Shown here piece after piece: positions 8,780 through 17,603 of a stretch of 32,609 nt of DNA. The translations under genes were made by a program, and so were the position numbers. Positions within the stretch are counted from its first letter, which is position 1. Each line of letters opens with the position of its first letter. The stretch covers positions 1 through 32,609 of the forward strand of contig JAIXTA010000132.1 in assembly GCA_027484405.1 (NCBI GenBank), read 5' to 3'. The notes below the pieces were generated by a model. That model was not told the DNA's origin. It saw only the letters and a list, made by a program, of their open reading frames with translations, and searched no databases. Origin of the DNA: Burkholderiales bacterium. Lineage in GTDB: Bacteria > Pseudomonadota > Gammaproteobacteria > Burkholderiales > Burkholderiaceae_C.

Positions 8780-10748
8780 GAAGGGCTGTGGATTGCAGCG
8801 CAGTGCTTGCGTGTGGCGCGTCTGCGGCCTGTGCGGTGTCTGCGCAGGGCAGGCTGAAGCTGAAGCAGGCACCGCCCTCGGCCGCGTCCTGCGCCTGCAG
8901 CCGACCCCGGTGGGCCTCGATGATCGAGCGGCTGATGGCCAGTCCCAGCCCCATCCCGCTGGCCTTGGTGGAGAAGAACGGTGCCGTGAGTTCATCCAGC
9001 GTGCGTCCGCCCAGTCCTGGACCGGCATCGCGAACCTGAACGCGCGCCTGACCGTCGGCGAGCTCGGTGCGCACCCACAGGCATGCGGTCTGCGCTGCGG
9101 CGCCTGGCGTGCTGATCGCCTCGGTCTGAGCGTCGGCCGCGTTGCGCAGCAGGTTGATGATCACCTGCTCGATCAGCACCGGATCGGCATGGACGGGCAG
9201 CGCAGTCGCGGCGTGGCTGACGTCCAGACGCACGCGATGGCGCCGCAGATCGTGGCGCAGCAGGGCCAGCGCGCTGTCGGTGATGGCGACCAGATCGCAG
9301 GCTTCGTGCTGTGGCGCGCGGCGGCCGAGAAAGGCGCGGATGCGCTGCACGATGCGCCCGGCATGCTGGGCCTGCTCGGCCTGGCGCTGCAGGGCTTCAC
9401 GCAGGCGCGGCGGAACGCCCGGCAGGCTGGCCAGCGCGTTCTGCAGGCCGGCGTTGTAGCTGGCAATCGCAGCCAGGGGCTGATTCAGTTCATGCGCCAG
9501 CGAGGACGCGATCTCGCCCACGGTCATCAGGCGCGCCTGATCGGCCAGGCGTTCGTTGCGCCGTCGCTCAAGCTCCTCGGCCTGCTTGCGCTCCGTGATG
9601 TCCACCACGCTGCCCATCCAGCCGATCTGCACGCCTGCGGCATCGATCAAGGGGGCCTCCAGGATCATCACCCACAGGTCGCGCCCGGCCTGCGTGCGCC
9701 AGCGCGCCTCGTAGCCGGCCCGTGGTGCATGGCCCGCGAGATTGCGGTGATGGCGTGTCCACGCCTCATCCATTTCCTCGGGGTGCCAGTAGGGCATGGG
9801 CGGCGCCTTGCCCAGCAGTTCGGTTTCGCTGTACCCCGTCAGTTCGACGAAGCGCGGATTCACGTGCAGCAGGCGGCCCTCGGCATCCCGAACCCGCAGG
9901 CCCACCGAAAGCGAATCCTCCATCGCGCGCCGCCATGCGGCTTCATCGCGCCATGCGGTCTGTGCACGCTCCACGTGCCTGACCTGACGCGCCAGCAGAG
10001 CCGTTGCCCAGACCAGCAGCGCGAGCACCGCGCCCAGCAGCGGCAGGGGCAGGGCGCGGTACCAGGGCACGAAAGCCTCGCGTTCGGCCAGCTCGAGCCA
10101 TACGCCTGGCACGGGCGGGTCGAAGCTGATGCGGTGCACCCGGCCGTCACGCGCGCGCGTCGCGTCGGCCGCGATGGCCAGAGTCTCGTCGAACTCGTCC
10201 ACCATGCGCACCGCGTAGCGCCGGTTGATCCACCACGGGGTCTGCTGCGTGAGCAGGGGCTGCAGGGCGTAGCGCGCCAGCAGGCTGCCGCCGCCGTTCA
10301 TCGGGGCACTGAGGTGATAGGTCATGCCGCGCCGCTCGGGCGTGCTCGCGGCACCATCGGGCACTTGCAGCAGTACCTGGCCGCGCGCATCCAGCCAGGT
10401 GAGCGAGACCCAGCGCCGCCGCAGGCCGGCACTCACGTCGGCATCGGCAGCGAGCCGGGCCGGCGTCCAGCGCCCTGTATCGGCCTGCCTTGCGATTTCG
10501 CTCAGGCGCTCGCGCTCGAAGTCGATTTCCTTGCGCAGCTGTTGTTCAAGCGACAGCGCATCGCCCAGCAGGGTGCGCTGGCGCTCCTCCAGATCACGCT
10601 GATCGCTGACCTGCAGCCAGGCCGCCACGCCGCCAAGCAGCAGCAGCGCCAGCACCAGCGGCAGGGCCCACAGCCAGGGGCGGACGCGCGCCCTGGCGGC
10701 CGGGGCCTGAAAGCCCGCGATCGGAGACCGGGAGACGTGAGAAGGCAT
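8772..10748 (-). CDS. dctS: PAS-domain sensor histidine kinase, DctS-like
   Basis: A 658-residue membrane sensor kinase. It has a membrane helix at about 24-46, a periplasmic sensor region to about residue 230, a second helix at about 233-253 and a PAS domain at about 270-400 (GLRVRDAEGRLLHVNPRF, ELTGYSETELLG). The dimerisation box is SSLAHELNQPLAAIASYNAG with phosphoacceptor H419, the HELNQPL form typical of FixL/DctB/DctS kinases. The ATPase domain shows the N box NLLRNAADA, the G1 box DAGPGLGG and GMGLGLAISRSIIE. The start at 10748 gives a short basic N-terminus directly before the first helix; longer readings upstream would run into the divergent dctP gene. Divergence from dctPQM suggests that it senses the transported dicarboxylate. 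The ligand itself is not readable. Confidence 0.9.
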   Translation of the reverse strand: MPSHVSRSPIAGFQAPAARARVRPWLWALPLVLALLLLGGVAAWLQVSDQRDLEERQRTLLGDALSLEQQLRKEIDFERERLSEIARQADTGRWTPARLAADADVSAGLRRRWVSLTWLDARGQVLLQVPDGAASTPERRGMTYHLSAPMNGGGSLLARYALQPLLTQQTPWWINRRYAVRMVDEFDETLAIAADATRARDGRVHRISFDPPVPGVWLELAEREAFVPWYRALPLPLLGAVLALLVWATALLARQVRHVERAQTAWRDEAAWRRAMEDSLSVGLRVRDAEGRLLHVNPRFVELTGYSETELLGKAPPMPYWHPEEMDEAWTRHHRNLAGHAPRAGYEARWRTQAGRDLWVMILEAPLIDAAGVQIGWMGSVVDITERKQAEELERRRNERLADQARLMTVGEIASSLAHELNQPLAAIASYNAGLQNALASLPGVPPRLREALQRQAEQAQHAGRIVQRIRAFLGRRAPQHEACDLVAITDSALALLRHDLRRHRVRLDVSHAATALPVHADPVLIEQVIINLLRNAADAQTEAISTPGAAAQTACLWVRTELADGQARVQVRDAGPGLGGRTLDELTAPFFSTKASGMGLGLAISRSIIEAHRGRLQAQDAAEGGACFSFSLPCADTAQAADAPHASTALQSTALHE

Positions 10749-10811
10749 CGGCACGGAGAATAAGTCGGTCAGGCCCTGCAGCGAAAGCACGCGGTCCAAG
10801 GTCTGCAGAAA

Positions 10812-10825
10812 TGTGGAAGTCCACA
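10812..10825. promoter_or_regulatory. Dyad TGTGGAAGTCCACA, candidate operator in the dctS/dctP divergent region
   Basis: The arms TGTGGA and TCCACA are exact reverse complements around a 2-base spacer. The site lies 104 bases before the dctP start and 64 bases before the dctS start, a suitable place for a regulator such as DctR. No convincing -35/-10 pair was recognised, so assignment as an operator is inference. Confidence 0.35.
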
Positions 10826-10886
10826 CTGCCGCGTTCGGGCAGGGCTGGCAAGAATGCGCCTGCAGCAAAGGCAAAGACAACACGCA

Positions 10887-10901
10887 CGGGCAGCCTGCCC
10901 G
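10887..10901. promoter_or_regulatory. Inverted repeat CGGGCAG-c-CTGCCCG in the dctP leader
   Basis: Seven-base perfect arms with a one-base centre lie 28 bases upstream of the dctP ATG. It may be a second operator half-site pair or a cruciform-type site. As an RNA hairpin the loop would be too small unless the inner pairs open. Its function is unknown. Confidence 0.3.
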
Positions 10902-10928
10902 GATACCACGCCGATGGAGGGACACACC

Positions 10929-11942
10929 ATGTTGCATCGCACGCTTCGCCAGCTCGGGCTGGCCACGGTTCTGGGCCTGGGGCTGAGCGCTGCCGCGCTG
11001 GCCCAGCAGAACCCGATCGTCATCAAGTTCAGCCACGTGGTGGCCCCGGACACACCCAAGGGCAAGGGGGCACAACGCTTCAAGGAACTGGCCGAAAAGG
11101 CCACCGGCGGCCGCGTGAAGGTCGAGGTCTATCCGAACAGCCAGCTCTACAAGGACAAGGAGGAGCTCGAAGCCCTGCAGCTGGGCAGTGTGCAGATGCT
11201 GGCCCCCTCGCTGGCCAAGTTCGGTCCGCTGGGCGTGAAGGAATACGAGGTCTTCGACCTGCCCTTCCTGTTCAAGGATGACGCGAGCTTTGCCAACACC
11301 ACCTCGACGCTCGGCATCGAACTGTTCAAGAAGCTCGAGCCCAAGGGCATCAAGGGCCTGGCCTACTGGGACAATGGCTTTCACATCATGAGCGCCAACA
11401 AGCCCCTGCATGCGGTGGCCGACTTCAAGGGCCTGAAGATGCGCATCCAGTCGAGCAAGGTGCTCGATGCACAGATGCGCGCCCTGGGTGCGATCCCGCA
11501 GGTCATGGCCTTCAGCGAGCTCTATCAGGCCCTGCAGTCCGGCGTGGTCGATGGCACCGAAGGCGTGGCGAGCAACTTCTACACCCAGAAGATCTACGAG
11601 GTGCAGAAGCACATGTCGGTCTCCAACCACGGGCACCTGGCGTATGCCGTCATCGTGAACAAGAAGTTCTGGGACGGGCTGCCGGCGGACATCCGCACCC
11701 AGCTTGAGACTGCCATGCGCGATGCCACGACCTACGCCAACGCGATTGCCAGCACCGAGAACAAGGTGGCGATGGAGAAGATCCGCACTTCGGGCAAGAC
11801 CAACGTCTACTCGCCCAGCGCAGCGGAGCTCAATGAGTGGAAGAAAGCGCTGATGCCCGTGCACAAGGAGATGGAGGCGCGCGTCGGCCGCGAGACCATC
11901 GCAGCGGCCTACAAGGCGGCAGGCTTCGTCGCGCCCAAGTAG
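10929..11942 (+). CDS. dctP: TRAP transporter substrate-binding protein DctP
   Basis: A periplasmic solute receptor of 337 residues that captures the substrate, probably a C4-dicarboxylate, and delivers it to DctQM. The signal peptide (1 to about 25) ends ALA-QQ. The mature protein opens with IVIKFSHVVAPDTPKGKGA and contains the DctP-typical VYPNSQLYKDKEELEALQLG and FDLPFLF. The conserved substrate-gripping arginine lies in KMRIQSSKV (R172). Later come ALGAIPQVMAFSELYQALQ and GVVDGTEG. The ATG at 10929 is chosen because a strong GGAGG sits at 10915-10919 and because it gives a proper signal peptide. Close similarity to the C4-dicarboxylate DctP group, and the DctS/DctR genes alongside, support the substrate class. 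Confidence 0.95.
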   Translation: MLHRTLRQLGLATVLGLGLSAAALAQQNPIVIKFSHVVAPDTPKGKGAQRFKELAEKATGGRVKVEVYPNSQLYKDKEELEALQLGSVQMLAPSLAKFGPLGVKEYEVFDLPFLFKDDASFANTTSTLGIELFKKLEPKGIKGLAYWDNGFHIMSANKPLHAVADFKGLKMRIQSSKVLDAQMRALGAIPQVMAFSELYQALQSGVVDGTEGVASNFYTQKIYEVQKHMSVSNHGHLAYAVIVNKKFWDGLPADIRTQLETAMRDATTYANAIASTENKVAMEKIRTSGKTNVYSPSAAELNEWKKALMPVHKEMEARVGRETIAAAYKAAGFVAPK

Positions 11943-12037
11943 TTCGCAGCGGCCCCGCCTGATCGGGACAGGGCCGAACACCACACCTCAATGCATTGAC
12001 AGTGCGGGGCGCGGCCCTGCAGGGGAGGGCCTTGCCC

Positions 12038-12592
12038 ATGTTCAACCGAATACTCAACCGGCTGGAGGAGACACTCATCGCGCTGCTGATGGGTGCCGCC
12101 ACGCTGGTGATCTTTCTGGCGGTGCTGCACCGCTTCCTGGCTGGCGTGCCGGTGGTGCAGGACTGGGTCGTGAAGCTCAATGTGAGCTGGGCCCAGGAGC
12201 TCTGCATCTTCATGTTCGTGTGGATGGCCAAGTTCGGCGCGGCCTACGGCGTGCGCACGGGCATCCATGTCGGCGTGGATGTGCTGGTGCGCAAGCTCGC
12301 CGACCGGCCGCAGCGCGCGATGATCCTCTTCGGTCTGCTCTCCGGTGCGCTCTTCACCGGCGTGGTCGGCAGCCTCGGCGCCAAGTTCGTCTGGGAGATG
12401 GCCCACACCGATCAGGTCTCGGCCGATCTGGAGTGGCCCATGTGGATCATCTACCTGTGCGTGCCGCTCGGTTCCTACCTCATGTGCTACCGCTTCCTGC
12501 AGGTGGCGTGGACCTTCTTCGGTGGCGGCGAGCTGCCGCACCATGACCACGGCCATGTGGAAGGCCTCGAAGAAGACGGAGCCCGTGCATGA
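12038..12592 (+). CDS. dctQ: TRAP transporter small permease DctQ
   Basis: The small membrane subunit of a TRAP transporter, 184 residues with four predicted membrane helices (about 12-32, 52-70, 90-112 and 130-150). Family features include VSWAQELCIFMFVWMAKFGAAYGVRTG, where the E/W and R/G pattern is typical of DctQ, followed by HVGVDVLV. The start is the ATG at 12038, preceded by a GGGGAGGG ribosome site at 12022-12029. In the 95-base gap after dctP the arms GGCCCT (12013-12018) and AGGGCC (12026-12031) could pair and hide that site, a possible cause of lower DctQ than DctP synthesis. The stop overlaps the dctM start (ATGA). Confidence 0.93.
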   Translation: MFNRILNRLEETLIALLMGAATLVIFLAVLHRFLAGVPVVQDWVVKLNVSWAQELCIFMFVWMAKFGAAYGVRTGIHVGVDVLVRKLADRPQRAMILFGLLSGALFTGVVGSLGAKFVWEMAHTDQVSADLEWPMWIIYLCVPLGSYLMCYRFLQVAWTFFGGGELPHHDHGHVEGLEEDGARA

Positions 12593-13872
12593 ACGCCGCC
12601 ATCATCTTTGCACTGCTGCTGGCCCTGATGCTGACCGGCATGCCGATCAGCATCTCGCTGGGCCTGACCGTGCTGACCTTCCTGTTCACGATGACGCAGG
12701 TGCCGATTGAAAGCGTGGCCCTGAAGCTGTTCACCGGCATCGAGAAGTTCGAGATCATGGCGATCCCCTTCTTCGTTCTGGCCGGCAACTTCCTCACGCA
12801 TGGGGGCGTGGCGCGCCGCATGATCCGCTTTGCCACCAGCATGGTGGGCCACTGGCATGGCGGGCTGGGTCTGGCCGGCGTGATGGCCTGCGCGCTGTTT
12901 GCAGCGGTGTCCGGCTCCTCGCCGGCCACCGTGGTGGCCATTGGCTCGGTGATCCTGCCTGCCATGGTCAAGCAGGGCTTTCCCAAGCGCTTTGGCGCTG
13001 GGGTCATCACCACCAGCGGTGCGCTCGGCATCCTGATTCCGCCGTCGATTGCGATGGTGATGTACTCGGTCTCCACCAACACCTCGGTGGGCACCCTGTT
13101 CATGGCCGGGGTGGTGCCGGGGCTGGCACTGGCCTTCCTGCTCGGCCTGACAACCTGGTGGATCGCCCGCAAGAATGACTATCCGCGCCTGGAGCGCGCT
13201 ACAGCGCGCGAACGCCTGCTCGCCTTCAAGGACAGCGTCTGGGGCCTGCTGCTGATCGTGGTGGTGATCGGCGGCATCTACTCCGGCATCTTCACGCCCA
13301 CCGAGGCGGCCGCCATGAGCGCGGTCTATGCCTTCGTGGTGGCCGTGTTCATCTACAGGGACCTGCCCCTGTCGCGCCTGCCCAAGGTGCTGCTGGACAG
13401 CGCGGCCATGAGCGCGATGCTGCTGTACATCATCACCAACGCGGTGCTGTTCAGTTTCCTGATGACCAGCGAGAACATTCCGCAGGCCATGGCGGACTGG
13501 ATGATCGCCCAGGGCTTCGGTCCCTTCGTCTTCCTGCTGGTGGTGAACCTGCTGCTGCTGGCTGCCGGCAATGTGATGGAGCCGAGCTCGATCATCCTGA
13601 TCATGGCGCCCATCCTGTTCCCGGTGGCCATGAAGCTGGGGATCGATCCGGTCCACTTCGGCATCCTGATCACGGTGAACATGGAGGTTGGCATGTGCCA
13701 CCCGCCGGTGGGCCTCAACCTCTATGTGGCCAGCGGCATCACCAAGATGGGCATCACCGAGCTCACGGTGGCCGTGTGGCCCTGGCTGATGACGATGATC
13801 GGCTTCCTGATCGTGGTCACCTACTGGCCGGGACTGTCGCTCATGCTGCCGCATGCGCTGGGTATGCGCTGA
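12589..13872 (+). CDS. dctM: TRAP transporter large permease DctM
   Basis: The large, sodium-coupled membrane subunit of the TRAP importer, 427 residues with about twelve membrane segments. Characteristic DctM stretches are PFFVLAGNFLTHGGVARRM, AVSGSSPATVVAIGSVILPAM, GALGILIPPSIAMVMYSV and, near the C-terminus, MEVGMCHPPVGLNLYVASGI. Length and topology are standard. The ATG overlaps the dctQ stop, indicating tight coupling with DctQ, with which it forms the membrane complex. It is the last gene of the operon; a perfect hairpin terminator begins 16 bases after the stop. Confidence 0.96.
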   Translation: MNAAIIFALLLALMLTGMPISISLGLTVLTFLFTMTQVPIESVALKLFTGIEKFEIMAIPFFVLAGNFLTHGGVARRMIRFATSMVGHWHGGLGLAGVMACALFAAVSGSSPATVVAIGSVILPAMVKQGFPKRFGAGVITTSGALGILIPPSIAMVMYSVSTNTSVGTLFMAGVVPGLALAFLLGLTTWWIARKNDYPRLERATARERLLAFKDSVWGLLLIVVVIGGIYSGIFTPTEAAAMSAVYAFVVAVFIYRDLPLSRLPKVLLDSAAMSAMLLYIITNAVLFSFLMTSENIPQAMADWMIAQGFGPFVFLLVVNLLLLAAGNVMEPSSIILIMAPILFPVAMKLGIDPVHFGILITVNMEVGMCHPPVGLNLYVASGITKMGITELTVAVWPWLMTMIGFLIVVTYWPGLSLMLPHALGMR

Positions 13873-13887
13873 CCGAAGGCGAACAAC

Positions 13888-13917
13888 GCAAACAGGCCGC
13901 GAAAGCGGCCTGTTTGC
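13888..13917. terminator. Bidirectional intrinsic terminator after dctM
   Basis: A perfect 13-bp stem with arms GCAAACAGGCCGC (13888-13900) and GCGGCCTGTTTGC (13905-13917) closes on a GAAA tetraloop. The A-rich left arm and T-rich right arm give short T tracts on both strands. It lies between the dctM stop and the stop of the convergent BON-domain gene (13934), as expected for a shared terminator. Confidence 0.88.
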
Positions 13918-13933
13918 TTCTGCGGGCGAGGGA

Positions 13934-14629
13934 TTACTTCGTCGTGATCGGTGCCGGCGTCTGGGCGGCCGGCTTGGGTTCCGGCGTGTTCTGCAGGCGG
14001 CGCAGCTCTTCGTCTGACAGCGTCTCCAGCACCTTCACCACCTTGGCCACGCCGGAGACCCGGCTGGCCACCTGGGCCGCACGATCGCCTTCAGCGGGCG
14101 TCACCAGACCCATCAGGTAGACCACACCGCGCTCGGTGGTGACCTTCAGGGCGTTGGCCGAGATGTCCTTGGCATCCACGAAAGCAGTCTTGACCTTGGT
14201 GGTGATCAGTGCGTCGTTGCTGCGCGAGGTCAGCGCGGCGGCACCGGCAATCTGCAGCTCGTTGATGACTTCGCGCACGTTGGCCACGCCGCGCGCGGTG
14301 TCCTCGGCCTGCTTGCGCAGCGCCTCGCTGGGCACTTCACCGGTCATCAGCACGCGGCGGTTGTAGACCGTGAGATTGACGTTCTCGCCCTTCATGGAGG
14401 TGGCGATCGAGGTCTCGGCGCGCAGCTGAATCTGCCGGTCCTCGAGTTGCGTGCCCAGGGTGCGCCGATCGGCGGCGGCCAGGGTGCCGCCCACCACACC
14501 GGCGGCGGCAAGCGTGAAGCAGCCCGAGAGCTGTGTGACTGCCGTCAGTGCCAGCGCGGTGGCGAGGCCCAGGCGAGCGAGGCGCGGATTCATGCGGAGT
14601 GCAGCGGGCAGAGCAGGAGTCTGGGACAT
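13934..14629 (-). CDS. BON-domain lipoprotein (DolP/YraP-like)
   Basis: A lipoprotein of 231 residues with two BON domains (about 75-140 and 148-215), related to DolP (YraP), an outer-membrane protein that binds anionic phospholipid and supports envelope integrity. The signal sequence ends in lipobox LSGC with the cysteine at residue 37 from this start, or 25 if the second ATG at 14593 is used. The ATG at 14629 is preferred because AAGGA lies about 8 bases upstream on its strand. BON features include TSIATSMKGENVNLTVYNRRVLMTGEV and, in the second copy, VKTAFVDAKDISANALKVTTERGVVYLMG. A Pro/Thr/Ala tail ends the protein. It is the last member of the yraN-dolP type block; a SIS-domain gene (diaA), usual in between, is absent. 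Confidence 0.9.
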   Translation of the reverse strand: MSQTPALPAALRMNPRLARLGLATALALTAVTQLSGCFTLAAAGVVGGTLAAADRRTLGTQLEDRQIQLRAETSIATSMKGENVNLTVYNRRVLMTGEVPSEALRKQAEDTARGVANVREVINELQIAGAAALTSRSNDALITTKVKTAFVDAKDISANALKVTTERGVVYLMGLVTPAEGDRAAQVASRVSGVAKVVKVLETLSDEELRRLQNTPEPKPAAQTPAPITTK

Positions 14630-14780
14630 GGGGCATCCTTGGCGAGCGTGAATGTGCAAACCCGCGTGGCGCGAGCGTTCAGATGGGTCTGAAGCATAGC
14701 CCGCGAGTTCCCGCGGACCAGGGTGGTCGCCCTGCAGCAGAAGCAGTTCGATACAGCTTTGCGCCTGCAGTTGCGCGGGC

Positions 14781-15164
14781 TCAGGCGCCGAAGGCCGCGC
14801 GCAGCCAGGTCAGCTCGGCCTCGGGACCGTCCAGCAGCACGCAGTCGAACCGGCACGCCGGCTGGGCACCGCGCTGCGCCTGCAGCCAGTGCTGTGCCGC
14901 CAGAAGGATGCGCTGCTGCTTGGCTGCGGAAATCGAGGCCGCCGCACCGCCATAGCCGCGGTGGCTGCGCGCTCGAACCTCCACGAAGACGATCTCATCG
15001 CCCTCGCGCATGATGAGATCGATCTCGCCGCCCTTGATGCGATAGTTGCTGGCCACATGCTTCAGGCCCTTCGCTTCGAGGAAGCGCCGCGCGCGGGCTT
15101 CGGCAGCATCGCCGCGGGCCTTGGTGGTCAGACGGCCCAGGAGCTGCGCGGCGCGGTCGAGCAT
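14781..15164 (-). CDS. yraN: YraN family protein (UPF0102), nuclease-fold
   Basis: A 127-residue cytosolic protein of the UPF0102/YraN family, which has a Holliday-junction-resolvase-like restriction-endonuclease fold but no settled role. The family signature is complete: [25 protein letters not shown], then [23 protein letters not shown] with the E-x-D and E-x-R nuclease-like residues, and [16 protein letters not shown]. It starts 19 bases after the stop of the LpoA-like gene on the same strand and is probably cotranscribed. A gap of about 150 bases to the BON gene shows no coding or structural signal. Confidence 0.92.
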   Translation of the reverse strand: MLDRAAQLLGRLTTKARGDAAEARARRFLEAKGLKHVASNYRIKGGEIDLIMREGDEIVFVEVRARSHRGYGGAAASISAAKQQRILLAAQHWLQAQRGAQPACRFDCVLLDGPEAELTWLRAAFGA

Positions 15165-15183
15165 GGGGCAGGTGCCGGCGGGC

Positions 15184-16470
15184 TCAGCGAGCTGGTTCGC
15201 CCAAGGGCACAGGGTCGGCCACGACCTCGTCCTCGGCGATCAGCGCCACCATCGGCGTCAGGCGAACGCGCGGGTCGCTGCGCGGATCCACGCCCAGCTG
15301 GCCGGTCACGCCGTCGATGCGAATCACACCCGCGCCCTCGCTCAGCGCGAGCACCAGACGCAGTGCGTCCACGCCGAAGGCAAACAGGCGTGCATCCTCG
15401 TCGCTTGCCGCACCGGGGCTGCCGGCTGTCGGGCGCGCATAGCTCATCACGGCGGGATGATCCCGCTTGATCAGCCAGGGCATCTCCAGGAAGCGCAGCC
15501 CGGACAGTTCCGCGATTTCGCGGCGCGTGCCGGTCGCCGTGAGTGCCGTACCCCAGACGGGCACGCCTTCGGGCAGCGCACTCTTCACCTGGCGCGCGCC
15601 CACGTTGTCCATCGCGATGAAGACCACATCAGGCGGCGTGCCGCTGTCGCGCAGGCGCTCGGACAGGCCGCCCACCGTCGCCCCCGTGATCTCAAAGAGC
15701 GTGACTTCGCCGCCCTGCGCGAGGAAGCCGTCCTGAAAGCCCTGGGCCGTGCGCCGCGACAGGGCGCTGGTGGTGTGCAGCACCCAGGCACGCGGCCGGC
15801 GGTTCAGGGTGGCGGTACGGATGTCGCGCAGCGCGGCGCGGGCCAGCAGTCGCGCCTGTGCATCGAGCGCGAGGCTGAAGAACACCGTGGGTGCGCCGGG
15901 CAGGGCCGCCGGCACGCTGGACCGGTCGCTGTCTGCGCTGGGCGGGGTGTTGAGCAGCACCGTCGGACGCGCGGCCTGCTGCGTGGCTGCCGTGGCCACG
16001 CCGGCGCGCGTGAGCGGGCCGATCACGAGATCGAACTCCGCCTGAGCACGGCGCCAGGCCTGCAGGTTGGCATCGGCAGTGTCGTCGGTGGCAATCAGCT
16101 CGACCGTCACACCCCCAGCCCGATCCGCGGCAGCCTGCACGCCGGCGGCGACGGCGCGCGCCGGACCGGCCAGCGTCGTGTTGAGTGTGGGCAGCACCAG
16201 CGCGACGCGGCGCGGTGCGGCTTGCGAGGCCAGTGGGGCCGCGGCATCCGCCGGTGCATTGCCTTGCGGCGTCGGGTTGGCGGCGCCTGTTGCCGGTGCC
16301 CCCTGCGCGATCACCATGGACGCCGCGCCGACGCTGTTCGCCACGCCGGGAGCCGAACCCGGCTGGCACAATGCCGCGACCGGCGTGAGCAGCAAGGTCG
16401 CCAGCCCGGCACTGCGGATGCATGCCGCCGCATGGCGGATGAAGCGGTCGGCAGCGGTGAGGGCAGGCAT
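15184..16470 (-). CDS. LpoA/LppC-like periplasmic binding protein (penicillin-binding protein activator)
   Basis: A 428-residue exported protein with a type I periplasmic-binding fold, like the C-terminal domain of LpoA, the outer-membrane activator of PBP1A. The fold is visible from [21 protein letters not shown] through [42 protein letters not shown] and [10 protein letters not shown] to [10 protein letters not shown]. It lacks the N-terminal TPR domain of the 678-residue E. coli LpoA. The export signal (about 18-35) ends VAALC-Q; the cysteine sits where a lipobox would be, but Leu at -1 is atypical, so lipidation is doubtful. The ATG at 16470 is preferred; an in-frame GTG at 16530 is possible but would overlap rsmI. 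It is divergent from rsmI and upstream of yraN, the enterobacterial arrangement. Confidence 0.82.
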   Translation of the reverse strand: MPALTAADRFIRHAAACIRSAGLATLLLTPVAALCQPGSAPGVANSVGAASMVIAQGAPATGAANPTPQGNAPADAAAPLASQAAPRRVALVLPTLNTTLAGPARAVAAGVQAAADRAGGVTVELIATDDTADANLQAWRRAQAEFDLVIGPLTRAGVATAATQQAARPTVLLNTPPSADSDRSSVPAALPGAPTVFFSLALDAQARLLARAALRDIRTATLNRRPRAWVLHTTSALSRRTAQGFQDGFLAQGGEVTLFEITGATVGGLSERLRDSGTPPDVVFIAMDNVGARQVKSALPEGVPVWGTALTATGTRREIAELSGLRFLEMPWLIKRDHPAVMSYARPTAGSPGAASDEDARLFAFGVDALRLVLALSEGAGVIRIDGVTGQLGVDPRSDPRVRLTPMVALIAEDEVVADPVPLGEPAR

Positions 16471-16510
16471 GGCGGGCAGTGCGTCCAACAGAGAGGGCAG
16501 GGCGGGAGCA

Positions 16511-17509
16511 GTGAGTTCAGCGCAATCCACACCGGACGACGCTGCCGAGAATCCGGCGGCGCAGGCCGCAGGCCTGGCGACACGCCTGCAACAGCTGGCG
16601 GATCATGCAGCCGGGCAGTCCTGGCCGCGTGGGGCATTGTATGTAGTGGCTACTCCCATCGGGAACGTGGCCGACCTCAGCCTGCGAAGCCTCGCGATCC
16701 TGCAGCTGGCCGACACCGTGGCCGCCGAGGACACGCGCGTGGCCGGGCAGCTGCTCGCGCGCATCGGCGCCAGGAAGCCGCTGGTGGCCTGCGATGCGCA
16801 CCGCGAGACCCAGGTCATTCCGCAGCTGCTGGCGCGCCTGGCCGCCGGCGAGCGCGTGGCCTATGTGAGCGACGCCGGCACCCCCGCGATCAGCGACCCC
16901 GGTGCGCGCCTGGTGGACGCCGCCCGCACTGCCGGCCACCGCGTGGTGCCGATCCCCGGCGCCAGCAGCGTGGCAGCCGCGGTCAGTGCCAGCGGGCTGG
17001 TGGACGGCCCCTTCCGCTTTGCCGGCTTTGCACCGAGCAAGGGCGCCGAGCGCGAGCGCTTCTTTGCCGGCCTGCTCGGCGCAGGCGAGGCACAGGTGTT
17101 CTTCGAGGCGCCGCACCGCATGGCCGACTGCGCCGCGCAGCTCGCAGGTGCCGGGGCGCGCCGGGTGAGCGTGTGCCGCGAACTCACCAAGCAGTTCGAG
17201 CAGATCGAGACCCTGGCCGCGAGCGCGCTGCCCGGCTGGGTGGCGGCCGGGGCGCACCATGCCCAGGGCGAGTTCGTGCTGGTGCTTGGCCCGGCAGCGG
17301 CGCAGACCGAGGCTGCACGTCCCCTGACCATGGACACCGATACCCTGCTCGCGCGCCTGGTGCCCTTCATGCCCGTCAAGGAGGCCGCGAAACTCGCGGC
17401 GGAGCTCACGGGTGAAGCGCGCAAGGCCCTGTACGAGCGGGCGCTGGCACTGCGCGCGGCCGGCGCACCCGCTGGCACGGACGGCGCTGCAGACAGACAC
17501 GCCGATTGA
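16511..17509 (+). CDS. rsmI: 16S rRNA (cytidine1402-2'-O)-methyltransferase RsmI
   Basis: RsmI transfers a methyl group from S-adenosylmethionine to the 2'-hydroxyl of C1402 in the ribosomal decoding centre. The tetrapyrrole-methylase fold is clear: ALYVVATPIGNVADLSLRSL, VAAEDTRVAGQLL, the SAM-loop VAYVSDAGTPAISDPGARLV, VVPIPGASSVAAAVSASGLV and FFEAPHRM, then RRVSVCRELTKQFEQI. The start is uncertain. GTG at 16511 with GGGAG just upstream gives 332 residues; ATG at 16469 would add 14 residues but overlap the divergent LpoA-like gene start. Either way about 40 residues precede the conserved core, more than in E. coli. Its promoter must lie within the 5' end of the divergent gene. Confidence 0.94.
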   Translation: MSSAQSTPDDAAENPAAQAAGLATRLQQLADHAAGQSWPRGALYVVATPIGNVADLSLRSLAILQLADTVAAEDTRVAGQLLARIGARKPLVACDAHRETQVIPQLLARLAAGERVAYVSDAGTPAISDPGARLVDAARTAGHRVVPIPGASSVAAAVSASGLVDGPFRFAGFAPSKGAERERFFAGLLGAGEAQVFFEAPHRMADCAAQLAGAGARRVSVCRELTKQFEQIETLAASALPGWVAAGAHHAQGEFVLVLGPAAAQTEAARPLTMDTDTLLARLVPFMPVKEAAKLAAELTGEARKALYERALALRAAGAPAGTDGAADRHAD

Positions 17510-17603
17510 GGCCAGCCCTTGCGGCAGCCGCTGAGGCGCGCGGCGTTCGGCCAGTTTGGCTGGGCCGCGACACCACCGCGGCGCGCGCTCGGCGCCCATT
17601 GAC

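Noticed and set aside
8481-10763. Plus-strand reading frame opposite dctS (760 codons)
   Set aside because: It is antisense to a kinase with all canonical boxes and the product has no domain features.
10839-10862. Possible sigma-54 promoter upstream of dctP (CTGGCAAGAATGC)
   Set aside because: The GG and GC doublets cannot be placed with the required 10-base spacing, and the nearby regulator is FixJ-type, not an NtrC-type activator.
14630-14780. A remnant of diaA in the yraN-BON gap
   Set aside because: No SIS-domain residues could be read in any frame; the stretch is too short to hold more than a fragment.
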